This document shows positions 43,341-52,480 of a stretch of DNA of 64,000 nucleotides, piece after piece. The translations under genes were made by a program, and so were the position numbers. The notes beneath the pieces were generated by a model. The model saw only the letters and a program-made list of their open reading frames with translations, ran no database searches and was not told the DNA's origin. Numbering within the stretch: the first letter of the stretch is position 1; every line of letters starts with the position of its first letter. The stretch covers positions 186,001 through 250,000 of the forward strand of contig CAXXPO010000015.1 in NCBI GenBank assembly GCA_963665185.2, given 5' to 3'. Source of the DNA: G963665185 sp963665185 (lineage in GTDB: Bacteria; Desulfobacterota; Desulfovibrionia; Desulfovibrionales; Desulfovibrionaceae).

Positions 43341-44279
43341 TTATTCGGATGGCCGGATTCTGCGTTCCAGCCGTTTGATGTGTTTGCCCAGGCCGTCCAG
43401 GGAATCCGGAGCCTTGTAGCGTTCCAATGCGGCCAGGCCGTGTTTCAGGGCCGGGCCGCATCCTGTGTTCAGCCGGTTGCGCGAGTAGACGAACCCCCGG
43501 TAACCCAGCTCGCCGAGCAGGTTTACTGTTTCCGGCGTAAAATCGTTCTCTTCGCCGAAGGGAACCGAAAAAATCCGGCTGTGATGCAGGCCTATGTCCT
43601 CCAGGTGCTGCCGCGCCCGGTCGATGTCCTGGCGTTGTTGCTCCGGGGAAAGCGAAGCCAGCACATAATGCGAATGGGAGTGGTTGCCGTAGGAGACAAG
43701 GGGATGACGGCGCAGATTTTCCGCCTGCACCACGCAGTGCGCGGCCTTTGGCAGGGGAATGCCCTTGTGTTTGAAAAAGGCGTCCATGCTTGCATCCACG
43801 TTCCGGGAATTCACGCCTTTGGATTTGGACGCCCTGTAGAATGCATCCGCAGGTATTTTTTTCAGCACATGGTCGCGGGGCAGCCAGTCCAGAAAATCCC
43901 CCACCAGCCCCTGGGCCATGAGCAGGCGCACCTTGTCACGCCAGAAAGGTTTTCCCTGGAGGGTCACGGTGTTCACGAACACCGTGAAGGGAACCTCCAT
44001 GGCCAGAAGCCGGTCCGCTGCCTGGCCCATGACGCATTGATACGCGTCGTCAAAGGTGATGGCGAATTTTCCCCGGCCCTTTTCCCCCGCCTTTGGCCCG
44101 AGGAGGTCGTCCAGGGCCACGCAGTCGAAATGACGCAGCATGAAGCGGACCTGTTCTTCGATCACGTCCGGGGCCACATTGTGCAATCCCTCGGACAGTT
44201 CGGGCGGGACCTGGGCAAAAGCGGCGTGGTATAAGAGAATATGGGTATGACGCGTATCAGGAATGTGCATGGGGCGCAT
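43341..44279 (-). CDS. Polysaccharide deacetylase-family protein (NodB type)
   Basis: This ~312-residue carbohydrate esterase 4-like protein has ITFDDAY near 80 (metal-binding Asp pair) and SYGNHSHSHY near 205 (metal His-x3-His), as in NodB/PgdA-type enzymes that remove N-acetyl groups from cell-surface sugars. No signal peptide is clear. The start is unsure: ATG 44279 or 44270, or TTG 44306 with GGGGGAG close by. It is divergent from the glycosyltransferase gene with little space between. Confidence 0.8.
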   Translation of the reverse strand: MRPMHIPDTRHTHILLYHAAFAQVPPELSEGLHNVAPDVIEEQVRFMLRHFDCVALDDLLGPKAGEKGRGKFAITFDDAYQCVMGQAADRLLAMEVPFTVFVNTVTLQGKPFWRDKVRLLMAQGLVGDFLDWLPRDHVLKKIPADAFYRASKSKGVNSRNVDASMDAFFKHKGIPLPKAAHCVVQAENLRRHPLVSYGNHSHSHYVLASLSPEQQRQDIDRARQHLEDIGLHHSRIFSVPFGEENDFTPETVNLLGELGYRGFVYSRNRLNTGCGPALKHGLAALERYKAPDSLDGLGKHIKRLERRIRPSE

Positions 44280-44352
44280 GCTATACGTCAATGATGCGGG
44301 AGGCAATATCTCCCCCTTTACAACGGCCCATATTCAGGGAACATTGCCGTCC

Positions 44353-45114
44353 ATGAAACAGCGCATCACAGGACTCATACTGACCTTCAACGGCCAGCGC
44401 CTCTTGGAACGCACCTTGGAAAGCCTGGATTTCTGCGACGACATCCTCGTGGTGGACTCCGGCAGCACCGACGCGACCCTGGACATCGCCAAACGCTTCA
44501 ACGCGCGCATCCTGCACCGGGCATGGGAAGGAACCATCCCCCAGTTCAAATACGCCTTCAAACATGTGGCCACGCCCTGGGTCATCACCCTGGACCAGGA
44601 CGAATATCTTTCACCGGAACTCAAAAAAGCCATAGTGGACGGCCTGGAGTCGCCCGGCACCGCCTGCGGCTATTACCTGCGCCGCCGCTCCTTTTATTTC
44701 GACCGCTTTCTCAAACACAGCGGCTGGTATCCCGACTACCTTTTGCGCGTCTTTCGCATGGACGGTTTCGAGCTGCGCGGCATCCTGCCCCACGAGGAAT
44801 TCCATCCAACAGGACCCGCACCCAGGATTCCGCACGACATCATCCACTATCCCTACACCGATCTGAGCGACCAGCTCTCCAAGATAAGCGCCTACACCAA
44901 GGCCACGGCCCAACACCTGCATGCCCAGGGGAAACGGGGCGGTCTCGCCCAGGGCGTCTCCCGCGCCATGGGCCGCTTTCTCAAACGCTATTTTCTGCAA
45001 CGCGGCTTTCTTGACGGACGCGCAGGCTTTATCCTGGCCATCTGCGACATGATGTACGTTTTCCAGAAATACCTGCTTGTGGCCGAACTCCACGAACAGG
45101 AAGAGGATCGGTAG
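44353..45114 (+). CDS. GT2-family glycosyltransferase (WaaE/KdtX-like)
   Basis: This 253-residue protein has a GT-A fold start (ITGLILTFNGQ), a donor-binding DDILVVDSGSTDAT near 28-43 and the metal DQDEYLSP (DxD) near 90. The length and WYPDYLLRVFR region resemble WaaE/KdtX, an LPS-core beta-1,4-glucosyltransferase. Its C-terminal Arg/Lys-rich end (KRYFLQRGFLDGRAG) suggests membrane association. It is probably an LPS-core or surface-glycan enzyme. The ATG at 44353 is where the family starts; upstream frame codons overlap the divergent gene. Confidence 0.85.
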   Translation: MKQRITGLILTFNGQRLLERTLESLDFCDDILVVDSGSTDATLDIAKRFNARILHRAWEGTIPQFKYAFKHVATPWVITLDQDEYLSPELKKAIVDGLESPGTACGYYLRRRSFYFDRFLKHSGWYPDYLLRVFRMDGFELRGILPHEEFHPTGPAPRIPHDIIHYPYTDLSDQLSKISAYTKATAQHLHAQGKRGGLAQGVSRAMGRFLKRYFLQRGFLDGRAGFILAICDMMYVFQKYLLVAELHEQEEDR

Positions 45115-45345
45115 GGCGGGCCTCCGCCCCTGCACCCCGCCGGAGGCTCTGCCTCTGGACTCCGCCAGGGCCTTGTTGGCGTCGCACAGGGGCCGTTTGA
45201 AGAGGGGAAAGCAGGGAAATTCAATCGCGACGTGTGCTTTTTATGCACACGAGCTCCTTGAATTTCCCGCAGAAACGAAGCTGCCGGGCCTTTTTCAGGC
45301 CGCGGTCCTCCGCAAAATACGTAGGCGTATTTTGCGGACATCACA
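45115..45345. repeat. Repeat-rich 3' spacer with inverted copy of the 112-bp repeat family
   Basis: 45211-45302 on the minus strand matches the 112-bp repeat of 51981-52240: CTGAAAAAGG, CTGCGGGAAATTCAAG, then CTCGTGTGC/GCACACG inner palindrome and TTGAATTTC. GAAATTCAA (45216-45224) pairs with TTGAATTTC (45258-45266). Upstream, 45115-45180 is GC-rich with CCGGAGGC/GCCTCTGG-like inverted parts. Confidence 0.65.
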
Positions 45346-46209
45346 CTAGATATAAATATCCAGCAACACCCCGACAAACACGGCCACGGCAATGACGCCG
45401 TTGACGGTGAAGAAGGCCAGGTTGACGCGGCTCATGTCGTGCTCGCTGATAAGGGCATGCTCCAGCACCAGGAAGAGCCCGATGGCGGCCATGCAGACAA
45501 AGTATATCCAGCCCGTGCTCGCGGCCCAGCCGGCCAGCAGGAAGAGCAGGGCGGTATTGACGTGGCAGAAGCTGGATATGGCCAGGCTGGTTCCGACGCC
45601 GAAGCGGGCGGGCATGGAGTGCAGGTTGTGGGCGCGGTCGAATTCTGTATCCTGGCAGGCGTAGAGCAGGTCGAACCCGGCCACCCAGAAGGTGACGCCC
45701 AGGGCCAGGAGCACGGCCGGAAGGGTGAACCGGGGCGTTACGGCCAGCCAGCCGCCCAGCGGGGCAAAGCCCAGGGTCATGCCCAGCACGAAGTGGCAAA
45801 GCCAGGTGAAGCGTTTGGTCAGGCTGTAGCCGGCGGCGATGACGAGGGCAACGGGCGAGAGGGCCAGGACCAGGGGGTTCATGAGCGCGCAGGCCAGAAT
45901 GAAGACGGCGGCGGTGACCGCGCAGAAGATGCGGGCCGCGTTCAGGGATATTTCGCCTGTGACCAGGGGGCGGGTTTGGGTGCGGGGATTGAGCTTGTCG
46001 AACCTGACGTCCGCCAGCCGGTTGAAGGCCATGGCAAAGGAGCGCACCGCGACCATGGCGATGGTGACGAGCAGGAAGGGCTTGAAGCCGGGCCAGCCGT
46101 TGCCCGCCCAGAACAGGCCCACGTAGGCGAAGGGCAGGGCGAAGACGGAATGCTCTATTTTGACCATGCGGGCCAGGGCGGCCGTCGTTGTGATCAGGGG
46201 GCGTGTCAT
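45346..46209 (-). CDS. ubiA: 4-hydroxybenzoate polyprenyltransferase (UbiA family)
   Basis: This 287-residue integral membrane prenyltransferase has the first Asp-rich motif variant NRLADVRFDKLNPRT near 60-75 and the second at YACQDTEFDRAHN near 180-192, with ~8-9 TM segments. It attaches a polyprenyl chain to an aromatic ring, here probably in menaquinone/ubiquinone-type quinone synthesis. AAAGGAAA precedes ATG 46209, and homology starts there. Confidence 0.9.
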   Translation of the reverse strand: MTRPLITTTAALARMVKIEHSVFALPFAYVGLFWAGNGWPGFKPFLLVTIAMVAVRSFAMAFNRLADVRFDKLNPRTQTRPLVTGEISLNAARIFCAVTAAVFILACALMNPLVLALSPVALVIAAGYSLTKRFTWLCHFVLGMTLGFAPLGGWLAVTPRFTLPAVLLALGVTFWVAGFDLLYACQDTEFDRAHNLHSMPARFGVGTSLAISSFCHVNTALLFLLAGWAASTGWIYFVCMAAIGLFLVLEHALISEHDMSRVNLAFFTVNGVIAVAVFVGVLLDIYI

Positions 46210-46250
46210 GGTGCGAAGTTTCCTTTGCGGGGTTTTATTCGGGTGCGGGT

Positions 46251-46691
46251 TTATTTGCGAATGAAAATTGCTCCGAGAACAAGAAAGACGACTCCCAGCA
46301 TACGGGGCAGGCTGATGGGGTGCTGGGGGTAGCCGAGCATGCCGAAGTGGTCCAGAAACAGCGCAGCCAGAAGTTGCCCGGCAATGATGAGTCCGGCCAT
46401 GGTTCCGGCGCCGACCTTGGGAACCAGGATGACCGTTGCGGTGACGAAGAAAGCGCCCAGCAGGCCTCCGAGCCAGCTCCACCAGGGGGCGTTCGCCGCG
46501 GCGTTGGAGTAGTCGAAGGGCAGGCGGGCGGCCAGGACATAGGCAACCAGCCCGACGGTGCCGACGAAGAACGAGACCAGGGCGGCGGATTCGGGCGCCC
46601 GCAGGTAGCCCCGCAGGATCGAGTTGACTCCCGCCTGGACCGGCATGAGAAATCCGGCGACGAGTGCCAGGCCGATGTAAAAGAGCTTCAT
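46251..46691 (-). CDS. DMT-family transporter, YdcZ (DUF606) type
   Basis: This 146-residue protein has about five TM segments (for example LFYIGLALVAGFLMPVQAGVN at the start and LLGAFFVTATVILVP near 80). The size and start pattern match DUF606/YdcZ half-size drug/metabolite transporter proteins, which may work as homodimers. The ATG at 46691 has GGGGAAA upstream. Substrate unknown. Confidence 0.78.
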   Translation of the reverse strand: MKLFYIGLALVAGFLMPVQAGVNSILRGYLRAPESAALVSFFVGTVGLVAYVLAARLPFDYSNAAANAPWWSWLGGLLGAFFVTATVILVPKVGAGTMAGLIIAGQLLAALFLDHFGMLGYPQHPISLPRMLGVVFLVLGAIFIRK

Positions 46692-46994
46692 GATTTCCCC
46701 GCCTGCTTGAAATGAGTGGTCGATTCCAAAAGATTCGCTCGATTTCCCTTGAAAAGTCAATGTGCGGATACCTTCAATGCTTTTCCGCTACCACAGGGCA
46801 AAGAGCAGGGGGTGACGTCGGGACGAAGGAAATAATCAGCCCCGGATTTCCACACAACATTCCGGCAGGACCGGAAGCGGTTTGCGAACAGGGCATCAGG
46901 AAAACCGCAGCCGCTCCGCGTAGTTCTGCATACGCAAGCGGCCTGCGGATTGCCGCGGCAGCGAAATGGTCGGGCCGTTCCCTCTGTTCCGCCG
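46692..46994. other. Spacer between tyrS and ydcZ-like gene
   Basis: About 300 bases. I see no gene, RNA or strong hairpin in it. It may hold the promoter of the ydcZ-like and ubiA genes. Confidence 0.35.
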
Positions 46995-48254
46995 CTATTT
47001 CAGACAGATCAACCCGTAGTTCTTCTTGCCCTTGCGCAGCATGAGCGCCTCGCCGTGCAGGAAGTCCGCTGCCTGGGGGGTAAAGTCTATGTCCTGTACG
47101 CGCTCGTTGTTCACGTACACGCCTCCGGCCTTGATGTCCTTCTTGGCCTGTCCCTTGGACGCGCACAGGCCGGTGTCCACGAGCATCTGGGCCAGGTCGG
47201 GCAGGCCGTCGCCCTTGGCATATTCCATGCCGGGGGCCTCCTCCAGGGCGGCCTTGAGGGTGCGCACGTCCACGTCGCGGATGTCGCCCTTGCCGAACAG
47301 GGCTTCGGTGGCTTTCATCACCTTGTCCAGCTCGTCCCGGCCATGCACCAGGATGGTCATTTCCTCGGCCAGCCGTTTCTGGGCTTCGCGCAAATGGGGC
47401 TGTTTTTCCACGCACTCCGACAGTTCGGCGATTTCTTCCTGGGGCAGGAAGGTGAAGTAGTTGAGCAGCTTGACCACGTCGCGGTCGTCGGAGCGCACCC
47501 AGAACTGGTAGAATTCGTAGGTTGTGGTCAGTTCCGGGTCCAGGTAGATGGCGCCTTTTTCCGATTTGCCGAACTTTTTCCCGTCCGCCGTGGTGATGAG
47601 CGGAACGGTCATGGCGTAGCCTTCCAGGCCGGATTTGCGGCGCATGAATTCGCAGCCCGCCGTGATGTTGCCCCATTGGTCCGAACCGCCGATCTGCAAT
47701 TTGCAGCCGTGTTCGCGGGCCAGGTGTTCGAAGTCCAGGGACTGGAGGATCTGGTAGCTGAATTCGGTGTAGGAAATACCCACGTCGTCGCGGCCGAAGC
47801 GGTTCTTGACGGACTCCTTGCCCATCATGCGGTTGACGCTGAAGTATTTGCCGTAGTCGCGCAGAAACTCCAGGGCCGAGATTTTGCCGAACCAGTCGTG
47901 GTTGTTGACGATGTGCACATCGCCATCAAAGAGCTTTTCCGCCTGTTTGCGGATGCAGGCAATATTGAATTCGATTTCCTCGGACGGCTTGAGCTGGCGT
48001 TCCTCGTCCTTGCCGCTGGGGTCGCCGATGAGTCCGGTTGCGCCCCCGGCCAGGAAAATGGGATTGTGCCCTGCGCGTTTGAAACGCAGCAGCCCCAGCA
48101 GGGGAACCATGTTGCCGATGTGCAGGCTTTTGGCGGACGGGTCGAAGCCGCAATACATGGCGCGGCCCGGAGTGGACAGATACTCGCGCACTCCGTCCTC
48201 GTCCGAAACCTGAAACACCAGTCCTCGCCACTTCAGCTCGTCGAAAATATTCAT
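46995..48254 (-). CDS. tyrS: Tyrosine-tRNA ligase
   Basis: This 419-residue class I aminoacyl-tRNA synthetase has HIGN (45-48, the HIGH motif), GGSDQWGNI near 190 and KFGKS near 230 (the KMSKS motif). The C-terminal S4 RNA-binding domain includes GQAKKDIKAGGVYVNNERV. It is a TyrRS of the TyrZ/group 2 type, and the length is typical. AAAGGAG is ~6 bases before ATG 48254. Confidence 0.96.
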   Translation of the reverse strand: MNIFDELKWRGLVFQVSDEDGVREYLSTPGRAMYCGFDPSAKSLHIGNMVPLLGLLRFKRAGHNPIFLAGGATGLIGDPSGKDEERQLKPSEEIEFNIACIRKQAEKLFDGDVHIVNNHDWFGKISALEFLRDYGKYFSVNRMMGKESVKNRFGRDDVGISYTEFSYQILQSLDFEHLAREHGCKLQIGGSDQWGNITAGCEFMRRKSGLEGYAMTVPLITTADGKKFGKSEKGAIYLDPELTTTYEFYQFWVRSDDRDVVKLLNYFTFLPQEEIAELSECVEKQPHLREAQKRLAEEMTILVHGRDELDKVMKATEALFGKGDIRDVDVRTLKAALEEAPGMEYAKGDGLPDLAQMLVDTGLCASKGQAKKDIKAGGVYVNNERVQDIDFTPQAADFLHGEALMLRKGKKNYGLICLK

Positions 48255-48439
48255 TGCCTGCTCCTTTGCAGTCTATTTTGGATAATGGTTTTCCGGCCGG
48301 GCGCTTCGTCCGCGTGCCGCATGTGCTTGAGGTCCGGCACGCAACCCGCAAACCTTGATGGCTTTCATAAAACCGGACGGAAATCAAGAGGCATGCGTGG
48401 CTTCTTTCCTTTCCGGCGGCATTGTCTTATCATCGGCCC

Positions 48440-49444
48440 ATGGGAATCTACCTTACACGGATATTGGTCAAGCTGGCCTGGGTGGCCGTGGTGCTGTTCG
48501 GCATCACGGTGATCAGTTTCTGGGTCATCCATCTGGCGCCCGGTTCCCCCACGGACCTGCAAACCACCATGAACCCCCTGGCAACGCCCGAGGCCGCAGA
48601 ACGGCTGAACAAACTCTACGGGCTGGACCAGCCCATATACGTGCAGTATGGCCGTTGGGTTTCGCGCATCGTGCGTTTCGATTTCGGCAGGAGCCTGTCC
48701 GGCGACCACAGGCCGGTCTGGGACAAGATCGCGGAGCGGCTGCCTCTGACCTTTGGCATGAACATGGTTTCCCTGGCGCTGACCCTGCTTGTCACCGTTC
48801 CCATCGGCGTGGCCTCGGCCTATTGGCAGGGGGGGCTGTTCGACCGATCCATGACCGTGTTCGTGTTCATAGGCTTTGCCGTGCCGGGCTTCTGGCTGGC
48901 CCTGCTGCTCATGATATGGCTGGGCATCTACTGGCCCGTTTTTCCCATTTCCGGGCTGACCAGTCTGGATTACGCCATGCTTTCCCCCGCGGGAAAGGTC
49001 TGGGACATCACCCGCCACATGGTGCTGCCTATTTTCATCTATACTTTCGGCTCCCTGGCGGGCATGTCGCGCTTCATGCGTTCGTCCATGCTGGAGGTGC
49101 TGCGCCAGGACTACATCCTCACGGCCAAGGCCAAGGGGCTGGCGACCCGCGTGGTCATTTTCAAGCACGCCCTGCGCAACGCCCTGCTGCCCGCTATCAC
49201 GATTCTCGGCCTGTCCGTTCCGGGGCTTATCGGCGGCAGCGTGATCATCGAGTCCATTTTCTCCCTGCCCGGACTGGGCCAGCTTTTCTACCAGGGCGTG
49301 ATGAGCCGGGATTATCCGCTTATCATGGGCAATCTTGTACTGGGCGCGGTCCTGACCCTGGCGGGCAACCTGCTGGCCGACGCGGCCTACGGCCTGGCCG
49401 ATCCGCGCATACGGGCCGGGCGATCGGCGGGAGCGGGAGAATGA
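48440..49444 (+). CDS. Dipeptide/oligopeptide ABC transporter permease (OppB/DppB type)
   Basis: This 334-residue permease has an N-terminal TM, ISFWVIHLAPGSP near 25-38 (typical DppB start), and the EAA loop RNALLPAITILGL near 240-255, followed by SIFSLPGLGQL. About six TM segments in all. It forms a pair with the next gene (4-base ATGA overlap). No binding protein or ATPase is next to it, so the other parts must be encoded elsewhere. Confidence 0.9.
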   Translation: MGIYLTRILVKLAWVAVVLFGITVISFWVIHLAPGSPTDLQTTMNPLATPEAAERLNKLYGLDQPIYVQYGRWVSRIVRFDFGRSLSGDHRPVWDKIAERLPLTFGMNMVSLALTLLVTVPIGVASAYWQGGLFDRSMTVFVFIGFAVPGFWLALLLMIWLGIYWPVFPISGLTSLDYAMLSPAGKVWDITRHMVLPIFIYTFGSLAGMSRFMRSSMLEVLRQDYILTAKAKGLATRVVIFKHALRNALLPAITILGLSVPGLIGGSVIIESIFSLPGLGQLFYQGVMSRDYPLIMGNLVLGAVLTLAGNLLADAAYGLADPRIRAGRSAGAGE

Positions 49445-50310
49445 GCGTTTCATCCCCGAACACGTTGCAAATCAACGGATACGACAGGAAAAGGGTGCTG
49501 CTCTCGCGCTACGGCCTTCTGACTCTCGGACTTTTTCTGGTGGGATTCATGTCCGTGGGCGCGTTGCTGGCCCCCTGGATCGCGCCGTTCGATCCCTTTG
49601 CCATCAATGTGGACGCCATTTTTCTGGCGCCCAGCTGGACGCATCCCCTGGGTACGGATTCGCTGGGCAGGGATATTCTCTCGCGCATGCTCTACGGGGG
49701 CCGGGTCTCGCTCTGGGTGGGATTCGTGGCCGTGGGGCTGTCCGTGGGCATCGGGCTGGTTCTGGGGCTGGTGGCCGGGTATTTCGGCGGCCTTGTGGAC
49801 GAACTCATCATGCGCGGCGTGGACGTGATGCTCTGCTTTCCCTCGTTTTTTCTCATCCTGGCGGTTATCGCCTTTCTGGAACCGAGCCTGTTCAACATCA
49901 TGGTGGTCATCGGCCTGACCAGTTGGATGGGCGTGGCCCGTCTTGTCAGGGCCGAGACATTGAGCCTCAAACGCCGGGACTATGTTCTGGCCGCCAAGGT
50001 CTCGGGCGCGGGCCACGTGCGCATCCTGTTTCATCACATCCTGCCCAATGCTGCCGCCCCCGTGCTGGTTTCCGCCACCCTGGGGGTTGCCGGGGCCATT
50101 CTGGTGGAATCGTCCCTGAGCTTTCTGGGACTCGGCGTGCAGCCGCCCATGCCGAGCTGGGGCAACATGCTCATGGAAGGCAAGGACGTGTTGGAAATCG
50201 CTCCCTGGATGTCGATATTCCCCGGCATGGCCATCCTGCTGACCGTGCTGGGCTACAACCTGCTGGGCGAAAGCCTGCGCGATCTGCTCGACCCCCGTCT
50301 GCGGCAATGA
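49441..50310 (+). CDS. Dipeptide/oligopeptide ABC transporter permease (OppC/DppC type)
   Basis: This 289-residue permease has an N-terminal cytoplasmic region, TM near 28-50, HPLGTDSLGRDILSRML near 60-77 (DppC hallmark) and the EAA loop HHILPNAAAPVLVSATLG near 198-215, then SSLSFLGLG. It overlaps its partner gene by four bases and ends 60 bases before recN. Confidence 0.9.
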   Translation: MSVSSPNTLQINGYDRKRVLLSRYGLLTLGLFLVGFMSVGALLAPWIAPFDPFAINVDAIFLAPSWTHPLGTDSLGRDILSRMLYGGRVSLWVGFVAVGLSVGIGLVLGLVAGYFGGLVDELIMRGVDVMLCFPSFFLILAVIAFLEPSLFNIMVVIGLTSWMGVARLVRAETLSLKRRDYVLAAKVSGAGHVRILFHHILPNAAAPVLVSATLGVAGAILVESSLSFLGLGVQPPMPSWGNMLMEGKDVLEIAPWMSIFPGMAILLTVLGYNLLGESLRDLLDPRLRQ

Positions 50311-50370
50311 AATCACCACATAAAATCGTCACTTGAAGCAGTCCTGTTCCCGGAGTACAACCAAGCCGCC

Positions 50371-51960
50371 ATGCTCGAATTATTGCGCATACACAACCTC
50401 GCCCTGATCGAGGATATGGAACTGGAATTCGCCCCGGGGCTGAACGCGCTGACCGGCGAAACCGGCGCGGGCAAATCCTTTATCCTCAAGGCCGTGAATT
50501 TTCTCACCGGCGAGAAGCTCTCGCGCGACCATGTGCGCGGCGGCGCGGAAAAGGCCGTGGCCGAAGCCATTTTCGTGGACGGTGACGAGGAAACCGTCAT
50601 CCGGCGCGAGCTTTCCGTTCAGACCGGGCGAAGCCGCCTGTACGTCAACGGGGAGCTGAGCAGCGTGGAAGCCCTGGCCAAACGACGTTCCAGCCTGTTT
50701 CTGCACACCAGTCAGCACGGCCAGCAACTTCTGCTCAAGCCGTCCTATCAGGCCCGTATGGTGGACGGCTTCGTGCCGGACAGGAAGCTCTTCGACGAAC
50801 GCGCCGATTTTCTGGCCCGGCTCAAGGACATTTCAGAGCAGCGCGCCGAGCTTCAGAGCCGTTACGACGCCCTGGCAATGCAACGCGAATTTCTCGAATT
50901 CCAGAAAAAGGAGATCGACAAGGTCGGTCCCCAGCCCGGCGAGGAGGACGAGCTTGAAGCCAAGCGCAAAACATTGCGCCACCGCCGCGAAGTCAACGAG
51001 GCTGCGCAGAATGCCTTGGATCTGCTCAATGATCCGCAGTCCGGCATTTCCGACGCCATGGGCAGGCTTTCGCGCCATCTGACCACCCTGGCCCAGTTCC
51101 TGCCCGACTTTGCCGACGACGCCGCCACCGTGGAAGATCTGAACCACCAGCTGGCCGCCATTGACGGACGGTTGCGGCGCATGCCCTCCGTGGACCCGGG
51201 CGACAATCCCGAAGCCATAGAGGCCCGGCTTTACGAGCTTTCCGCCCTGCGCCGCAAACTGGGAAAATCCCTGGACCAGATCGTCCACCTTTCCCGGGAA
51301 ATCGACGCCAATCTTTCCTTTCTTGATTCCTGCGCCCTGGACCTCAAGGCCCTGCACGACAAGGAGCGCAACATCGCGGACAAGCTGCGCAGCGTACTTT
51401 TCCGGCTGGATGCGGCCCGTGCCGAAGCCGGAAGGATTTTGTGCGCCCGGCTCAAGGAGGAACTGTCCCATCTCGGTTTTTCCGAGTTTGCGGAAATCCA
51501 GACCCAGCTCGTCCCCGTGGAAATTCATCCCGGCATTTCGGAAGACCGCGCCCGCATCCTCTGGATTCCCAATCCCGGCATGCCTCCGCAGCCCCTGGAC
51601 GCCATTGCCTCGGGCGGCGAGCTTTCCCGTTTTCTGCTGGCCCTGACCAATCTCATTTCAGCCCAGGAACTGCCCACCCTCATTTTCGACGAGGTCGATG
51701 CCGGTGTCGGCGGCCTCACCCTCAACAGCATGGCCGACCGCCTGGAACATCTCGCCAAACGCCAGCAGGTCATCCTCATCACCCACTGGCCGCAACTTGC
51801 CGCCCGTGCCTCGCGTCATTTCACCGTGGTCAAGGAGGTCGATGACGGGCAGACCTTCACCCGCTGCCAGGCCCTTGATGCGAACGGAGTCCTGGCCGAG
51901 CTCACCCGCATGGCCGGAGGCGGGGAGCAGGGGAGGGCTTTGGCTGAACAGCTGAAATAG
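50371..51960 (+). CDS. recN: DNA repair ATPase RecN
   Basis: This 529-residue SMC-like protein starts with MLELLRIHNLALIED and has Walker A TGETGAGKS (29-37), a coiled-coil middle (~150-370), the ABC signature ASGGELSRFLLAL near 412-424 and Walker B LIFDEVDAGVGG near 435-446. It aids double-strand-break repair. It is slightly shorter than E. coli RecN (553). No LexA-type site was seen in the 60-base upstream gap. Confidence 0.93.
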   Translation: MLELLRIHNLALIEDMELEFAPGLNALTGETGAGKSFILKAVNFLTGEKLSRDHVRGGAEKAVAEAIFVDGDEETVIRRELSVQTGRSRLYVNGELSSVEALAKRRSSLFLHTSQHGQQLLLKPSYQARMVDGFVPDRKLFDERADFLARLKDISEQRAELQSRYDALAMQREFLEFQKKEIDKVGPQPGEEDELEAKRKTLRHRREVNEAAQNALDLLNDPQSGISDAMGRLSRHLTTLAQFLPDFADDAATVEDLNHQLAAIDGRLRRMPSVDPGDNPEAIEARLYELSALRRKLGKSLDQIVHLSREIDANLSFLDSCALDLKALHDKERNIADKLRSVLFRLDAARAEAGRILCARLKEELSHLGFSEFAEIQTQLVPVEIHPGISEDRARILWIPNPGMPPQPLDAIASGGELSRFLLALTNLISAQELPTLIFDEVDAGVGGLTLNSMADRLEHLAKRQQVILITHWPQLAARASRHFTVVKEVDDGQTFTRCQALDANGVLAELTRMAGGGEQGRALAEQLK

Positions 51961-51965
51961 TCTTT

Positions 51966-52091
51966 CAGGCTGATCAAAAAGGTCCGCCAGCCTTGTTGCT
52001 GCGAAAAATTCAAGCCGCTCGTGTGCGGAAGAGCACACGTCGCGTTTGAATTTGTCTTGCGCCTTGCTTTCGAACCTTTTTGATCAGCCTG
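51966..52091. repeat. 112-bp intergenic repeat, copy 1 (with inverted terminal arms)
   Basis: The core 51981-52092 equals 52129-52240 except for two mismatches. Outer arms CAGGCTGATCAAAAAGGT and ACCTTTTTGATCAGCCTG (51966-51983; 52074-52091) are perfect inverted repeats of 18 bp. Inside, AAATTCAA...TTGAATTT and CGTGTGC/GCACACG form a second palindrome. It follows recN and could also act as terminator. Confidence 0.88.
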
Positions 52092-52128
52092 GACTTATTA
52101 TTGGTTAATCCCCAATGCTTTTTTTTTA

Positions 52129-52240
52129 GGTCCGCCAGCCTTGTTGCTGCGGAAAATTCAAGCCGCCCGTGTGCGGAAGAGCACACGTCGCGTTTGAATT
52201 TGTCTTGCGCCTTGCTTTCGAACCTTTTTGATCAGCCTGG
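52129..52240. repeat. 112-bp intergenic repeat, copy 2
   Basis: A tandem copy, 148 bases after copy 1, lacking the left outer arm (replaced by a T9 run). The two mismatches from copy 1 are in the GCTGCGAAAA and GCCGCTCG parts. Confidence 0.88.
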
Positions 52241-52350
52241 TCAGATGGCACCACGTTGCAATTATTCAGAAAAATCAAAGTCATTCGTGTGCGTAAGTTT
52301 TTTTGCGCAACCCGTATTTTTATGCCCTCCATTGCTTTCAAAGGCCCATC

Positions 52351-52480
52351 CGCGGCACGCATCAAGGCCCGGAGGAGCAAGCGCAGCTTGTTTCTCCGGG
52401 CCTTGATGCGTGCCGCGAAATGCGGGGTCCAGGGGTCATCATGGCCCCTGGCGGGGTGCGGGGCGGCGCCCCGCCGCCAG
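52351..52480. repeat. Long hairpin and GC-rich inverted repeats after modE-like gene
   Basis: A perfect 24-bp stem (52351-52374 with 52394-52417), with extra inner pairing (CAAGC/GCTTG). Then CCAGGGG/CCCCTGG around TCATCATGG (52429-52451) and a GC-rich GGGCGGCGCCCC palindrome. The layout (repeat, long hairpin, ATCATGGCCCC block, minus-strand stop) copies that at 30871-31155. Confidence 0.75.

Noticed and set aside
48255..48439. T-box or other riboswitch upstream of tyrS
   Set aside because: No specifier hairpin or T-box sequence was visible; T-boxes are mainly in Gram-positives.
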